Assembly (NCBI GenBank): GCA_963704995.1 | Contig: CAVPIM010000017.1 | Coordinates: 620,001 to 684,000 of the forward strand | Direction of reading: 5' to 3' | Length of the DNA: 64,000 nt | Source: RYN-230 sp963704995 | GTDB taxonomy: Bacteria > Actinomycetota > Actinomycetes > Streptosporangiales > Streptosporangiaceae | In this document: positions 52,220 through 61,286 of the stretch, piece by piece | Position numbering within the stretch: position 1 is the first letter of the stretch | Layout: every line of letters starts with the position of its first letter | Notes under the pieces: generated by a model | Told to the model about the DNA's origin: nothing | The model's database searches: none | The model's input: the letters and a program-made list of their open reading frames with translations, nothing else | Position numbers and translations under genes: made by a program

Positions 52220-52248
52220 AACTTACCTGCACGTTCAGGGGCCGTCAA
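52220..52248 (-). promoter_or_regulatory. rRNA operon promoter, proximal
   Basis: TTGACG (52243-52248), 17 bases, TAAGTT (52220-52225) on the minus strand, about 250 bases upstream of 16S. Confidence 0.7.
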
Positions 52249-52414
52249 ATCCTGTGACCAGGCTGTTTGACTGGGCTGGCGAGCCCGGGACCCTGCCACG
52301 TACGTTGCTCTTCAGCTTACTGCGGTCCGGGACCACCCGTGTCCGGGCTCCGTCTCGCAGCCGTCCCCGGGACGGTCCGCCAGCGGCGTTCCAGTTTCCC
52401 TTGGGGCAGGAGAA

Positions 52415-52443
52415 ACACTAGGCAGCAAAGCGGTTTCCGTCAA
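52415..52443 (-). promoter_or_regulatory. rRNA operon promoter, distal
   Basis: TTGACG (52438-52443), 17 bases, TAGTGT (52415-52420) on the minus strand. It shares the -35 box and spacing of the proximal promoter, 195 bases further upstream. Confidence 0.7.
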
Positions 52444-52550
52444 ATCGGAGCCCGCCCGTCCGGCCCTCCCCCGCTGACCTGCACGGGAAGGATTGACCGG
52501 GCTGCATGACACCTCAGGGACCCCCCTGTGATGCGCTCAGCACGGCCCTG

Positions 52551-52586
52551 GCCGCCCGGCAGCGAGGTTTACAGCCGCCGGGCGGC
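52551..52586 (-). terminator. Stem-loop after tyrS
   Basis: GCCGCCCGGC (52551-52560) pairs with GCCGGGCGGC (52577-52586) around a 16-base loop. It lies 65 bases past the tyrS stop and separates that unit from the rRNA promoters. Confidence 0.55.
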
Positions 52587-52650
52587 GGGGAAAATTCCGC
52601 GGCGCACGCGGGATGTCAGGGATCGCCCGGCCCGGGCTGGCCCGGAACTC

Positions 52651-53949
52651 TCAGTCACGCTCCACGGCCACGCCGCCCAGAGTTCGCTTGCCGCGGCGGA
52701 GGACAAGGAATCCCCCGGGCAGCAAGGCCCCAGGCGCTGGCCGCTCGTCCGGCTCGGTGACTTTACGGTTGTTCAGGTACGCGCCACCCCCGGCGATGGC
52801 GCGCCGGGCCTCCGACTTGCTCGGCACGATACCGGCGTCCGCCATGAGATCCGCGACCGTCGGGCCCTCGCCCACGTTCCAGGCCATGGCGACCTTGGCC
52901 GGCACCCGGTGCAGGGGAATCTCAGCCAGGGCCGCGGCCAGGGTGGCCTCGTCCAGCCCGGCGAGATCACCCTGGCCGAACAGGGCGCGGCTGGCCGCGA
53001 CGGCCTTCGCGGTCTCGCCCGCGCCGTGGACCAGGGTGGTCATCTCCTCGGCCAGGGCCCGCTGCCCGAACCGGGCCGCCGGCTTGTCGCGGGTCTCCTG
53101 CTCCAGGGCCTCGATCTCCGCGCGGGACCGGAAGCTGAACACCCGGAGCAGGCCGGGCACCTCCTCGTCCGCCCGGTTCAGCCAGAACTGGTAGAACGCG
53201 TACGGGCTCATCAGGTCGGCGCTGATCCAGACGGCTCCGCCCTCGGTCTTGCCGTACTTGGTCCCGTCCGGCTTCGTGATCAGCGGGGTGGACAGGGCAT
53301 GCGCGGTGGCGCCCTCCACCCGGCGGATCAGGTCGACCCCGGACACCAGGTTGCCCCACTGGTCACTGCCGCCCAGCTGCAGCGTGGTGCCCTGCCGGCG
53401 GTACAGCTCGAGGAAGTCGTTGGCCTGCAGGATCTGGTAGCTGAACTCGGTGTAACTGATCCCGCCCGCTTCCAGCCGGGCCCGGACCGACTCCCGGCCC
53501 AGCATCTGGCTGACCGGGAAGTGCTTGCCGATGTCGCGGAGGAACTCCAGCGCGGACAGCGGCTCGGTCCAGTCCAGGTTGCTCACGACCAGCGCGCCGG
53601 CCGGCCCGGCCGTGAAGTCCAGGAAGCGGGACACCTCGCCGCGGATCCGCTCCACCCACCCGGCGACCACTTCCCGCGGGTTGAGCACCCGCTCGGCGGA
53701 CTTCCCGCTGGGGTCCCCGATCAGCCCGGTGGCCCCCCCGACCAGGGCGACCGGCCGGTGCCCGGCGAGCTGGAAACGGCGCATGGTGAGCAGCAGGACG
53801 AGGTTGCCGATGTGCAGCCCCGGCGCGGTCGGGTCGAAGCCCCCGTACAGCGTGACCGGGCCAGCATCGAGGGCCTGCCCCAGCTCCTCAAGATCGGTGG
53901 ACTGGGCGATCAGCCCGCGCCAGCTGAGCTCGTCGATGATGTCGGTCAC
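52651..53949 (-). CDS. tyrS: Tyrosyl-tRNA synthetase
   Basis: This 432-residue class I synthetase charges tRNA-Tyr. It shows YGGFDPTAPGLHIGNL (HIGH motif, about residues 36-50), GGATGLIGDPSGK, QLGGSDQWGN (tyrosine and adenylate contacts), and KPDGTKYGKTEGG (KMSKS equivalent). A C-terminal S4 domain has PSKSEARRAIAGGGAYLNN. GTG 53949 overlaps the mpg stop (GTGA), which fixes the start. It is the last gene before the rRNA operon. Confidence 0.97.
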   Translation of the reverse strand: MTDIIDELSWRGLIAQSTDLEELGQALDAGPVTLYGGFDPTAPGLHIGNLVLLLTMRRFQLAGHRPVALVGGATGLIGDPSGKSAERVLNPREVVAGWVERIRGEVSRFLDFTAGPAGALVVSNLDWTEPLSALEFLRDIGKHFPVSQMLGRESVRARLEAGGISYTEFSYQILQANDFLELYRRQGTTLQLGGSDQWGNLVSGVDLIRRVEGATAHALSTPLITKPDGTKYGKTEGGAVWISADLMSPYAFYQFWLNRADEEVPGLLRVFSFRSRAEIEALEQETRDKPAARFGQRALAEEMTTLVHGAGETAKAVAASRALFGQGDLAGLDEATLAAALAEIPLHRVPAKVAMAWNVGEGPTVADLMADAGIVPSKSEARRAIAGGGAYLNNRKVTEPDERPAPGALLPGGFLVLRRGKRTLGGVAVERD

Positions 53950-54686
53950 CGGCCTATGGTGCCACCTCCCGCCGCCGGGGGTGAAACTGGTTTGGGCCTG
54001 GTCCGCGTCACGTGCGGGCGGTAGGCCGACACCGTGGGATCGCCAGTCAGCCAGAACCGCCAGGGCCGGTCCGCGGCGCTGCTCACCCCGACCCGCGGGC
54101 CCCGGCTGACCCGGGGCGACGTCCCGGCGGGGCGGCGGGCGGGCTCGGGCCCCGGCGGGCCGGGCGGCGCGGGCCGGATCCGCAGCGGCGAGCCGGGGTC
54201 GCACACGTCCGCGCCGTCCTGGGCCCGGTCGATGCTGAGGGCCTGGCAGAGCCGCGCGGGCCCGCGGGCCAGGTCCCGGTCAGTCATGGCCGCCCCCGGC
54301 CGGCCCGCGAGGCGCCGCGCGGCCGCGAGACCGGCCCCCTCGGTGACCCGGCCGGCCCGCAGCAGCACCGCGGTGGCTGTCCCTTCCGGCTCGCAGACCA
54401 GGTTCACGCAGAAGTGCATGCCGTAAGTGAAGTACACGTACGCATGCCCGGGCGGGCCGAACATCACCCCGTTGCGGGCGGTGCGGCCCCGGTAGGCGTG
54501 CGACGCCGGGTCCGCGCTCCCCTCATACGCCTCGACCTCGGTGAGTTCCACGGCGACCAGGCCCTCAGCGGTCTCGTGCTCCAGCACGCACCCCAGCAGG
54601 CGCGGGGCCACCTGCAGTGAGGGGCCAGCGAAGAAGTCCCGCGGCAGCAGTGCTGAACTGAACCCGGCCGGGTCGGCGCCGGTCAC
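53946..54686 (-). CDS. mpg: 3-methyladenine DNA glycosylase (AAG/MPG family)
   Basis: This 246-residue enzyme removes alkylated purines. LLPRDFFAGPSLQVAPRLLG starts the domain, then VELTEVEAYEGSADPASHAYRGRTARN holds the catalytic Glu and the base-flipping Tyr region. GHAYVYFTYGMHFCVNLVC and GPARLCQAL follow. GTG 54686 comes 8 bases after the argH stop, and the 3' end overlaps tyrS. The argH-mpg-tyrS order is common in actinobacteria. Confidence 0.93.
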   Translation of the reverse strand: MTGADPAGFSSALLPRDFFAGPSLQVAPRLLGCVLEHETAEGLVAVELTEVEAYEGSADPASHAYRGRTARNGVMFGPPGHAYVYFTYGMHFCVNLVCEPEGTATAVLLRAGRVTEGAGLAAARRLAGRPGAAMTDRDLARGPARLCQALSIDRAQDGADVCDPGSPLRIRPAPPGPPGPEPARRPAGTSPRVSRGPRVGVSSAADRPWRFWLTGDPTVSAYRPHVTRTRPKPVSPPAAGGGTIGR

Positions 54687-54694
54687 CGGGCCGG

Positions 54695-56130
54695 TCAGCG
54701 GGCCGCCCACGCGGCGTGCCCGTCCACCACCGCGCGCAGCGCCGTGAGCTGCTCCGCCACCCGCTCCGGGGCGGTGCCGCCGGGCGCCCGGCGGGCGGCC
54801 AGCGCGCCCTGGACCGACAGCACCTCGCGGATGTCCGGGGTGAGGTACTCCGAGATCTTGCCCAGGTCCTCGTCGCTCACGTCGGGCAGGTCGCAGTCGT
54901 GCACCTGGCACCACACCACCAGGTGCCCGACCACCTCGTGCGCGTCACGGAACGGGACCCCCCGGCGGACCAGCAGCTCAGCCAGGTCGGTGGCCAGCGC
55001 GAACCCGGTACTGGCCCCCGCGGCCAGCCGCTCGGGGTGGATCCGCAGCGTGCTGACCAGGCCGGCCAGCGCGGGCAGCACCACCAGCAGGGTGTCCACC
55101 GCGTCGAAGACCGGCTCCTTGTCCTCCTGCAGGTCGCGGTTGTAGCTGAGCGGCAGGCCCTTCAGCGTGGTGAGCAGGCCGGTGAGGCCGCCGATGAGCC
55201 GGCCCGCCTTGCCCCGGGCCAGCTCGGCCACGTCCGGGTTCTTCTTCTGCGGCATGATCGACGAGCCGGTGGCGTAGGCGTCGTCGATCTCGACCCAGGC
55301 GAACTCGGACGTCGACCAGAGCACGATCTCCTCGCCGAGCCGGGACAGGTGCACCCCGAGCAGCGCCGCGTCGAAGCAGAACTCGGCGGCGAAGTCCCGG
55401 TCGCTCACCGCGTCCATGGAGTTCTCCGCGGCCCGGTCGAAGCCCAGCTCGGCCGCGACCGCCTCGGGGTCCAGCGGCAGCGACGAGCCAGCCAGCGCGC
55501 CCGCGCCCAGCGGGGACACCGCGGCCCGCTTGTCCCAGTCCCGCAGCCGGCTCACGTCCCGGGCGAAGGCCTGGGCGTGGGCGAGCAGCTGGTGGGCGAA
55601 CACGACCGGCTGGGCGTGCTGCAAGTGCGTCATCCCGGGGGCTGGCGTGTCCACATGCTCCCCCGCCTGGGCCAGCAGGGCCGTCTCCAGCTCGGCCAGC
55701 CGCGAGACCACCCGCCGGACGTGGTCCCGCAGGTACATCCGCAGGTCGGTGGCGACCTGATCGTTGCGGCTCCGGCCGGCCCGCAGCTTGCCGCCGAGCG
55801 AGCCGACCCGTTCGAGCAGGCCCCGCTCCAGCGCGGTGTGCACGTCCTCGTCCGCGACCGTGGGCCGGAACGTGCCCTCCCGGCAGGCCGCGTCGAGATC
55901 ATCCAGCGCGGCCAGCAGCCGGCGGCCTCGCCGTCATCGAGCAGGCCGGCCCGGTGCAGCACCCTGGTGTGGGCCCGGGAGGCGAGCAGGTCGTAGGGCG
56001 CCAGCCGCCAGTCGAACTGGACACTGACCGACAGCCGGGCCAGCGCCTCAGCGGGGCTGGACCCGAACCGGCCCCCCCACAGCCTGGTCGGTGTGCGTTC
56101 TTCGGGTGTCTGGTCCTCGGCGACCACCAC
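54695..56130 (-). pseudogene. argH: Argininosuccinate lyase, interrupted by one missing base
   Basis: ArgH cleaves argininosuccinate to arginine and fumarate. The N-terminus (TRLWGGRFGSSPAEALARLSVS, then FDWRLAPYDLLASRAHTRVL) lies in the frame starting at GTG 56130, which has GAGGAG upstream. From about 55920 the frame changes to HTALERGLLERVGSLGGKLRAGRSRNDQVATDL and the family signature SSIMPQKKNPDVAEL. The break is at about 55915-55922; adding one base gives 478 residues, the normal length. A real loss would make the organism dependent on arginine, while the rest of the pathway is intact, so a sequence error is likely. Confidence 0.85.
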
Positions 56131-56286
56131 GGTCCTCTCCTCGTCCCGGCCCCACGGCCCGGTCTTCGTTAGCTGCCCTGATGCGGCCGGGGCCCGCGGA
56201 TCGCCGGGGCCGGGCGCGGCGCTCAGCCCGCGGCCGCGGTGTCCCGCCGGGCCGCCATGTCCCGCAGGGCAGGCCCCATAGTTCCA

Positions 56287-56910
56287 CTAGTTCCTGCGCT
56301 CCGCGAGGCGCAGCAGCGCCGCGGCGACGTCAGGGCCGCCGTCCGGCTCGCGGGTGATGACCAGCACCGTGTCGTCACCGGCCACGGTGCCGAGGATCGA
56401 GGACCAGGCGGCGTGATCAACGGCCGAGGCCAGGAACTGGGCCGCGCCGGCGGGCGTGCGCAGCACCACCAGGTTCGCGCTGGCCTCCGCGCTGAGCAGG
56501 AACTCGGCCGCGATACGGGCCAGCCGCCCGGACGGGTCACGGTCCGGGCCGCCGCTGTCACCAGCCCGGGCACCAGCCCGGGTCCTTTCTGCCGGGGCCA
56601 GCTGCTCCGCGCCCGGGGCCCGGGCCCCGCCGCCGATCAGGGTGGACAGGCCGCCGGGCAGCCCGCCGGGCCGTGAGCCGGGGCCGCCCGGCTCCTCCGG
56701 CAGCGCGTACACCAGCGCCCCGTCCGGCCCGCGCAGCCGCACGGCGCCCAGCTCGTCCAGGTCGCGGGACAGGGTGGCCTGGGTGACGGTCACCCCGCGC
56801 TCGGCGAGCAGGTGGGACAGCTCGTCCTGGGACCGGACCGCGGCCCGGGTCAGGATGCCGGCGATCTGGGCCTGCCGGGCGGTCTTGGTGAGCGGGCTCA
56901 CGGGCGCCAT
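56287..56910 (-). CDS. argR: Arginine repressor
   Basis: The 207-residue ArgR has an N-terminal winged helix (RQAQIAGILTRAAVRSQDELSHLL, then VTVTQATLSRDLDELGAVRL, about residues 12-62). The C-terminal oligomerisation domain has SANLVVLRTPAGAAQFLASAVD and GTVAGDDTVLVI, where the Asp pair binds arginine. It represses the arg operon. Between the domains there is a Gly/Pro/Arg-rich insert of about 45 residues (85-135), so the protein is longer than the usual 150-170. ATG 56910 overlaps the argF stop by one base. Confidence 0.93.
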   Translation of the reverse strand: MAPVSPLTKTARQAQIAGILTRAAVRSQDELSHLLAERGVTVTQATLSRDLDELGAVRLRGPDGALVYALPEEPGGPGSRPGGLPGGLSTLIGGGARAPGAEQLAPAERTRAGARAGDSGGPDRDPSGRLARIAAEFLLSAEASANLVVLRTPAGAAQFLASAVDHAAWSSILGTVAGDDTVLVITREPDGGPDVAAALLRLAERRN

Positions 56911-57833
56911 CAGGACCGCTCCAGCAGCCAGGCCAGCAGCGCCTTCTGCGCGTGCAGCCGGTTCTCCGCCTCGTCCCAGACGACGCTGCGCGGCCCGTCC
57001 AGCACCGCCGCGGTGATCTCCTGGCCGCGGTGCGCGGGCAGGCAGTGCAGGACCACGCAGCCCGGGCCGGCCAGGCCCAGCTTCCCCTCGTCCAGCCGGT
57101 ACGGCGCCAGCACCGCGGAGCGGCCCGCTTCCTGGCCCTCCTGGCCCATGGAGGTCCACACGTCGGTGGCCAGCACGTCAGCGTCGGCGCAGGCGGCCTT
57201 GGCCGCGCCGGTCACCTCGACCGCGCCGCCGGTCCGGGCCGCGATGGCGCGGGCGTCGGCGACCACCAGCGGATCCGGGCGGTACTCCGGCGGGGACGCG
57301 ATCCGCACCCGCATCCCGGCGGTGGCCCCGCCCAGCAGGTAGGAGTGCGCCATGTTGCTGGCCCCGTCCCCGAGGAAGGTCAGGGTCAGCCCGGCCAGGC
57401 GGCCGTGCGCCTCCCGGACCGTCTGCAGGTCGGCGAGGATCTGGCAGGGGTGGAAGGTGTCGGTCAGCCCGTTGATCACCGGGACGCTGCTGGCCGAGGC
57501 CAGCTCGGCCACCCGGTCCTGGCCGAACGTGCGCCACACGATCGCGGCCACCTGGCGGCTCAGCACCCGGGCCGTGTCAGCGATCGGTTCCCCCCGGCCG
57601 AGCTGCGACGACCCCGCGTCGATGATCAGCGGGTGGCCGCCCAGCTCCGCGATCCCGACCGAAAACGAGATTCTGGTCCGGGTGGATGGCTTGTCGAAGA
57701 GCACGGCCACGGTGCGCGGCCCGGCGAGGGGGCGGTCACCGAACCGGTCCGCCTTCATCACGGCGGCCCGGTCGAGCACCTCGGCCTGCTCCGCGGGGCT
57801 GAGGTCGTCATCTCGCAGGAAGTGCCGGGGCAT
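56910..57833 (-). CDS. argF: Ornithine carbamoyltransferase
   Basis: This 307-residue enzyme joins carbamoyl phosphate and ornithine to citrulline. FDKPSTRTRISF carries the STRTR carbamoyl-phosphate loop (residues 50-54). NGLTDTFHPCQILADLQT holds HPCQ, DVWTSMG the ornithine SMG loop, and VVLHCLPAHRG the HCLP motif with the catalytic Cys. It follows argD by one base and overlaps argR, inside the arginine operon. Confidence 0.96.
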   Translation of the reverse strand: MPRHFLRDDDLSPAEQAEVLDRAAVMKADRFGDRPLAGPRTVAVLFDKPSTRTRISFSVGIAELGGHPLIIDAGSSQLGRGEPIADTARVLSRQVAAIVWRTFGQDRVAELASASSVPVINGLTDTFHPCQILADLQTVREAHGRLAGLTLTFLGDGASNMAHSYLLGGATAGMRVRIASPPEYRPDPLVVADARAIAARTGGAVEVTGAAKAACADADVLATDVWTSMGQEGQEAGRSAVLAPYRLDEGKLGLAGPGCVVLHCLPAHRGQEITAAVLDGPRSVVWDEAENRLHAQKALLAWLLERS

Positions 57834-57834
57834 G

Positions 57835-59121
57835 TCAGGCCTCCTGCCCGGCCGGGACTGGCCCGCCTGGAACGCAGAGCGCGTCCAGGATGCCCGGCCA
57901 CGCGGCGAGGAACGCGGCGGCCTGGTCCGCGCCCAGGATCAGCGGTGGCGCGAGCCGGATCGCGTCCGGCTGGACCGCGTTCACCAGGAAGCCAGCCTCC
58001 CGCGCGGCCGCCTCCGCCTGGGCGGCGACGGGCTCGGTCAGCACCGCGGCCAGCCAGAGGCCGCGGCCGCGCACCCCGCGCTGCAGCGGGTGGCTGACTT
58101 CGGACAGGCCGCCGGCCAGCTGCCGGCCCACCTCCGCCGCGTGCTCCAGGAGGCCATCGGCCTCGATCGTGTGCAGCACGGCGAGGGCCGCGGCGCACGC
58201 GACCGGGTTGCCGCCGAACGTGCTGCCGTGGTCGCCCTTGCGCAGCGCGGTGGCCGCGCCGCCCAGCCCGATGCAGGCGCCGATCGGCAGCCCGCCGCCC
58301 AGGCCCTTGGCCAGGGTCAGCACGTCCGGCGTCACCCCGTCGGCCTGGCAGGCGAACCACGCGCCGGTGCGGCCGATGCCGCTCTGGATCTCGTCCGCGA
58401 CCAGCAGCGCGCCCGCCGCGTCGCAGGCGTCCCGCGCGGCCTGCAGGTAGCCGGGCGGCGCCGGGACCACGCCGCCCTCGCCGAGGGCGGGCTCCAGGAA
58501 CACGGCGGCGGTGTCGTCCCTCGTCGCCGACTGCAGCGCGGCCACGTCGCCGTAGGGCACGAACCGGACGGTGAACCCGAACGGCCCGAACGGCTCGCGG
58601 ATGGAGCTCTTGCCGGTCAGCGCCAGCGCGCCCATGGTCCGGCCGTGGAAGCCGTTCTCGGCGGCCACGAACACGGGGCGGCCCGGGCCCTGGTAGCGGC
58701 GGACCAGCTTGAGGGCGGCCTCGTTGGCCTCGGTGCCCGAGTTGGCGAAGAACACCCGGCCGCCGCCCGTGCTGCCGGGACCCGTGCTGCCGGGACCCGT
58801 GCTGCCGCCGCCCGTGCTGCCGGGACCGGTGGCGCCGAGCAGGCTGAGCAGCCGCTCGGCCAGCGCGACTTCCCCCTCGTGCAGGAACAAGTTGGAGGTG
58901 TGCGCCAGGGTGGCGACCTGCCTGCTCACCGCGTTGACGATCGCGGGGTGGGCGTGCCCGAGCGAGCTCACCGCGATCCCGGCGAACATGTCGGTGTACT
59001 CACGGCCGTCGGCGTCCCAGACCCGGCATCCCTCGCCGCGGGCCAGGGCCAGCGGCGGGATCCCGTAGTTGGGCATGAGGGCCGCCTCGTACCGCGCCTG
59101 GAGGCGCTCCGTCGCGTTCAA
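57835..59121 (-). CDS. argD: Acetylornithine aminotransferase
   Basis: This 428-residue class III PLP aminotransferase has FAGIAVSSLGHAHP near the N-terminus, ANSGTEANEAALKL, LLVADEIQSGIGRTG (PLP Asp), and TLAKGLGGGLPIGAC with the Schiff-base Lys. TTG 59121 overlaps the argB stop (TTGA) and is the most likely start. A Gly-Ser-Thr-Pro tract encoded by a 15-bp tandem repeat (58766-58825) is inserted in the loop before ANSGTEANE, which is unusual for the family. Confidence 0.93.
   Translation of the reverse strand: MNATERLQARYEAALMPNYGIPPLALARGEGCRVWDADGREYTDMFAGIAVSSLGHAHPAIVNAVSRQVATLAHTSNLFLHEGEVALAERLLSLLGATGPGSTGGGSTGPGSTGPGSTGGGRVFFANSGTEANEAALKLVRRYQGPGRPVFVAAENGFHGRTMGALALTGKSSIREPFGPFGFTVRFVPYGDVAALQSATRDDTAAVFLEPALGEGGVVPAPPGYLQAARDACDAAGALLVADEIQSGIGRTGAWFACQADGVTPDVLTLAKGLGGGLPIGACIGLGGAATALRKGDHGSTFGGNPVACAAALAVLHTIEADGLLEHAAEVGRQLAGGLSEVSHPLQRGVRGRGLWLAAVLTEPVAAQAEAAAREAGFLVNAVQPDAIRLAPPLILGADQAAAFLAAWPGILDALCVPGGPVPAGQEA
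58766..58825. repeat. 15-bp tandem repeat inside argD, four copies
   Basis: CCCGTGCTGCCGGGA repeats exactly at 58766, 58781 and 58811, with a diverged copy at 58796. Each unit encodes five residues (Gly-Ser-Thr-Gly-Pro/Gly), so copy-number changes keep the frame. Confidence 0.9.
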
Positions 59122-60074
59122 CCCTGCCCTCCGTCCGTGCTGGTCCCATCCGGGACGACCCCATCCGGGACGACCATGGTGCCGATGCCGGAGTCGGTGA
59201 AGATCTCCAGCAGCACCGAGTGCGGCAGCCGCCCGTCCAGCACGTGCGCCTGCGGCACCCCGCCGCGCACGGCCCGCAGGCACGCCTCCATCTTCGGGAT
59301 CATGCCGGCGCTCAGGCCGGGCAGGAGTTTCTCCAGCTCGGCCGCGCTGAGCAGGCTGATCACGTCGTCGGCGCTGTGCTGCCCGGCGCCCTGCCAGTTC
59401 GCGTACAAGCCTTCCACGTCGGTGAGCACGACCAGCTTGGCCGCGTCCAGGGCGACCGCCAGCGCGGCGGCCGCGGTGTCCGCGTTGACGTTGTAGACCT
59501 CGCCGTCCTCCCCGCGGGCCACGCTGGAGACTACCGGGACCCGGCCGTCGCGCAGCAGCGCGAGCACCGCGCCGGGGTCGACCGTGTCGATCTCGCCGAC
59601 CAGGCCGAGGTCCACCGGCTCACCGTCCACCACCGCGCCGCGGCGGCTCGCGGTGAACAGGTTGGCGTCCTCCCCGGACATGCCGATCGCGAACGGCCCG
59701 TTCCGGTTGATCAGGCCGACCAGGTCCCGGTTCACCTGGCCGGTAAGCACCATGCGGACCACGTCCATGGCCTCCGGTGAGGTGACCCGCAGGCCGGCCT
59801 TGAACGTGCTCGGCACGCCGAGGCGGTCGAGATGGGCGGAGATCTGCGGGCCGCCGCCGTGCACCACGACCGGGCGGAGGCCGGCGTGCCGCAGGAACAC
59901 CACGTCCTGCGCGAACGCGGCGCGCAGGCCGTCGTCGGTCATCGCGTGGCCGCCGTATTTGATCACAACGGTCTGACCGTGGAACCGGCTCAGCCAGGGC
60001 AGGGCCTCGATGAGGGTCTCTGCCTTGGCCAGCGCCACCGCGGCCGTGCCTTCTCCCGCGCCGGTCGTGGTCAT
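59118..60074 (-). CDS. argB: Acetylglutamate kinase
   Basis: This 318-residue amino-acid kinase phosphorylates N-acetylglutamate, the committed step of the pathway. It shows TVVIKYGGHAMTDDGLRAAF, VVVHGGGPQISAHLDRLG, the substrate Arg in GLRVTSPEAMDVVRMVLTGQ, YNVNADTAAAALAVALDA and LTDVEGLYAN. The N-terminal extension resembles that of arginine-sensitive kinases. ATG 60074 overlaps argJ (ATGA). Confidence 0.96.
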   Translation of the reverse strand: MTTTGAGEGTAAVALAKAETLIEALPWLSRFHGQTVVIKYGGHAMTDDGLRAAFAQDVVFLRHAGLRPVVVHGGGPQISAHLDRLGVPSTFKAGLRVTSPEAMDVVRMVLTGQVNRDLVGLINRNGPFAIGMSGEDANLFTASRRGAVVDGEPVDLGLVGEIDTVDPGAVLALLRDGRVPVVSSVARGEDGEVYNVNADTAAAALAVALDAAKLVVLTDVEGLYANWQGAGQHSADDVISLLSAAELEKLLPGLSAGMIPKMEACLRAVRGGVPQAHVLDGRLPHSVLLEIFTDSGIGTMVVPDGVVPDGTSTDGGQG

Positions 60075-61243
60075 GTCGAATACGCCGAGTTCTCGTGCAC
60101 GTACTCGGCGGTCAGGTCGGTCGTGCTGATCGTGGCGGCGTGCGGCCCGGCGGACAGGTCCACGGTGATGGTCACGTTCCGCGGGTGCAGGTCCACCTTG
60201 GACCGGTCGTCGCCGGCGCAGCCGTTACGGCAGACCCAGACGCCGTTGATGGCGACGCTGAGCCGCTCCGGCTCGAAGGCCGCGTCCGTGGTGCCCACCG
60301 CGCTGAGCACCCGCCCCCAGTTCGGGTCCTCCCCCGCGATGGCGCACTTGAGCAGGTTCGAGCGGGCCACGGCCCGGCCGGCCGTGACCGCGTCCTGCTC
60401 GCTGGCCGCGCCGACCACCTCCACGGCGATCAGCTTGCTGGCTCCCTCGGCGTCGGCGAGCAGCTGGCGGGCCAGGTCGGCGCAGACCTCGGTGAGCACC
60501 GCGGCGAACCCGGCCACGTCCGGCGAGGTTTCCGCGGCGCCGCTGGCCATCAGCAGCACGGTGTCGTTGGTGGACATGCAGCCGTCGGTGTCCAGCCGGT
60601 CGAAGGTGACCCTGGTCGCCTCGCGCAGCGCCTGGTCCAGGTCGGCCGGGCCCAGCGCGGCGTCGGTGGTGAGCACGCAGAGCATGGTGGCCAGGGCGGG
60701 GGCGAGCATGCCCGCCCCCTTGGCCATCCCGCCGACGGTGTACCCGGCCGCCCGGTGGAAAGCGATCTTGCTGACCGTGTCGGTGGTCCTGATCGCGTCG
60801 GCGGCCGTGGTGCCGCCGCTGCGGGAGGCGTCAGCCAGGGCGGCGTCCAGCCCGCCCAGCAGCAGGTCCATCGGCAGCCGCTCGCCGATCAGGCCGGTGG
60901 AGCAGACGGCGATCTCGCCCGCGGACTCCCCCTCGGTCCCGTCCGCCGCGGCGAGGGCCCGGGCCAGCCGCTCGGCGGTGGCGTGGGTGTCGGTGAAGCC
61001 GACCGGCCCGGTGCAGGCGTTGGCGCCGCCGGAGTTGAGCGCGACGGCCCGGACCCGGCCGCCCGCCACGACCTGCTGCGTCCAGAGCACCGGGGCGGCC
61101 TTGACCCGGTTGCTGGTGAACACGGCCGCGGCGGCCCGCGAGGGGCCATCGTTGATCACCACCGCGACGTCCCGCTCACCCGACGGCTTGAGGCCGGCCA
61201 TGACGCCGGCCGCGCGGAAACCCAGCGGCGCGGTGACGCTCAT
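60071..61243 (-). CDS. argJ: Glutamate N-acetyltransferase / amino-acid acetyltransferase
   Basis: This 390-residue ArgJ recycles the acetyl group between acetylornithine and glutamate. It shows GFRAAGVMAGLKPSGERDVAVV and NSGGANACTG. The self-cleavage site lies in MAKGAGMLAPALATML, where the Ala-Thr bond is cut to give the alpha and beta chains with Thr as nucleophile. GEDPNWGRVLSAVG and the C-terminal EYVHENSAYST are also typical. It lies 43 bases after argC and overlaps argB. Confidence 0.96.
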   Translation of the reverse strand: MSVTAPLGFRAAGVMAGLKPSGERDVAVVINDGPSRAAAAVFTSNRVKAAPVLWTQQVVAGGRVRAVALNSGGANACTGPVGFTDTHATAERLARALAAADGTEGESAGEIAVCSTGLIGERLPMDLLLGGLDAALADASRSGGTTAADAIRTTDTVSKIAFHRAAGYTVGGMAKGAGMLAPALATMLCVLTTDAALGPADLDQALREATRVTFDRLDTDGCMSTNDTVLLMASGAAETSPDVAGFAAVLTEVCADLARQLLADAEGASKLIAVEVVGAASEQDAVTAGRAVARSNLLKCAIAGEDPNWGRVLSAVGTTDAAFEPERLSVAINGVWVCRNGCAGDDRSKVDLHPRNVTITVDLSAGPHAATISTTDLTAEYVHENSAYST

Positions 61244-61286
61244 GGCCTGGCTCCTCGCCTGGTTCGCGAAGTGGGCCCGGCAGGAT

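Noticed and set aside
52490..52510. Plus-strand TTGACC as a promoter
   Set aside because: No -10 box at the right distance and no plus-strand gene follows.
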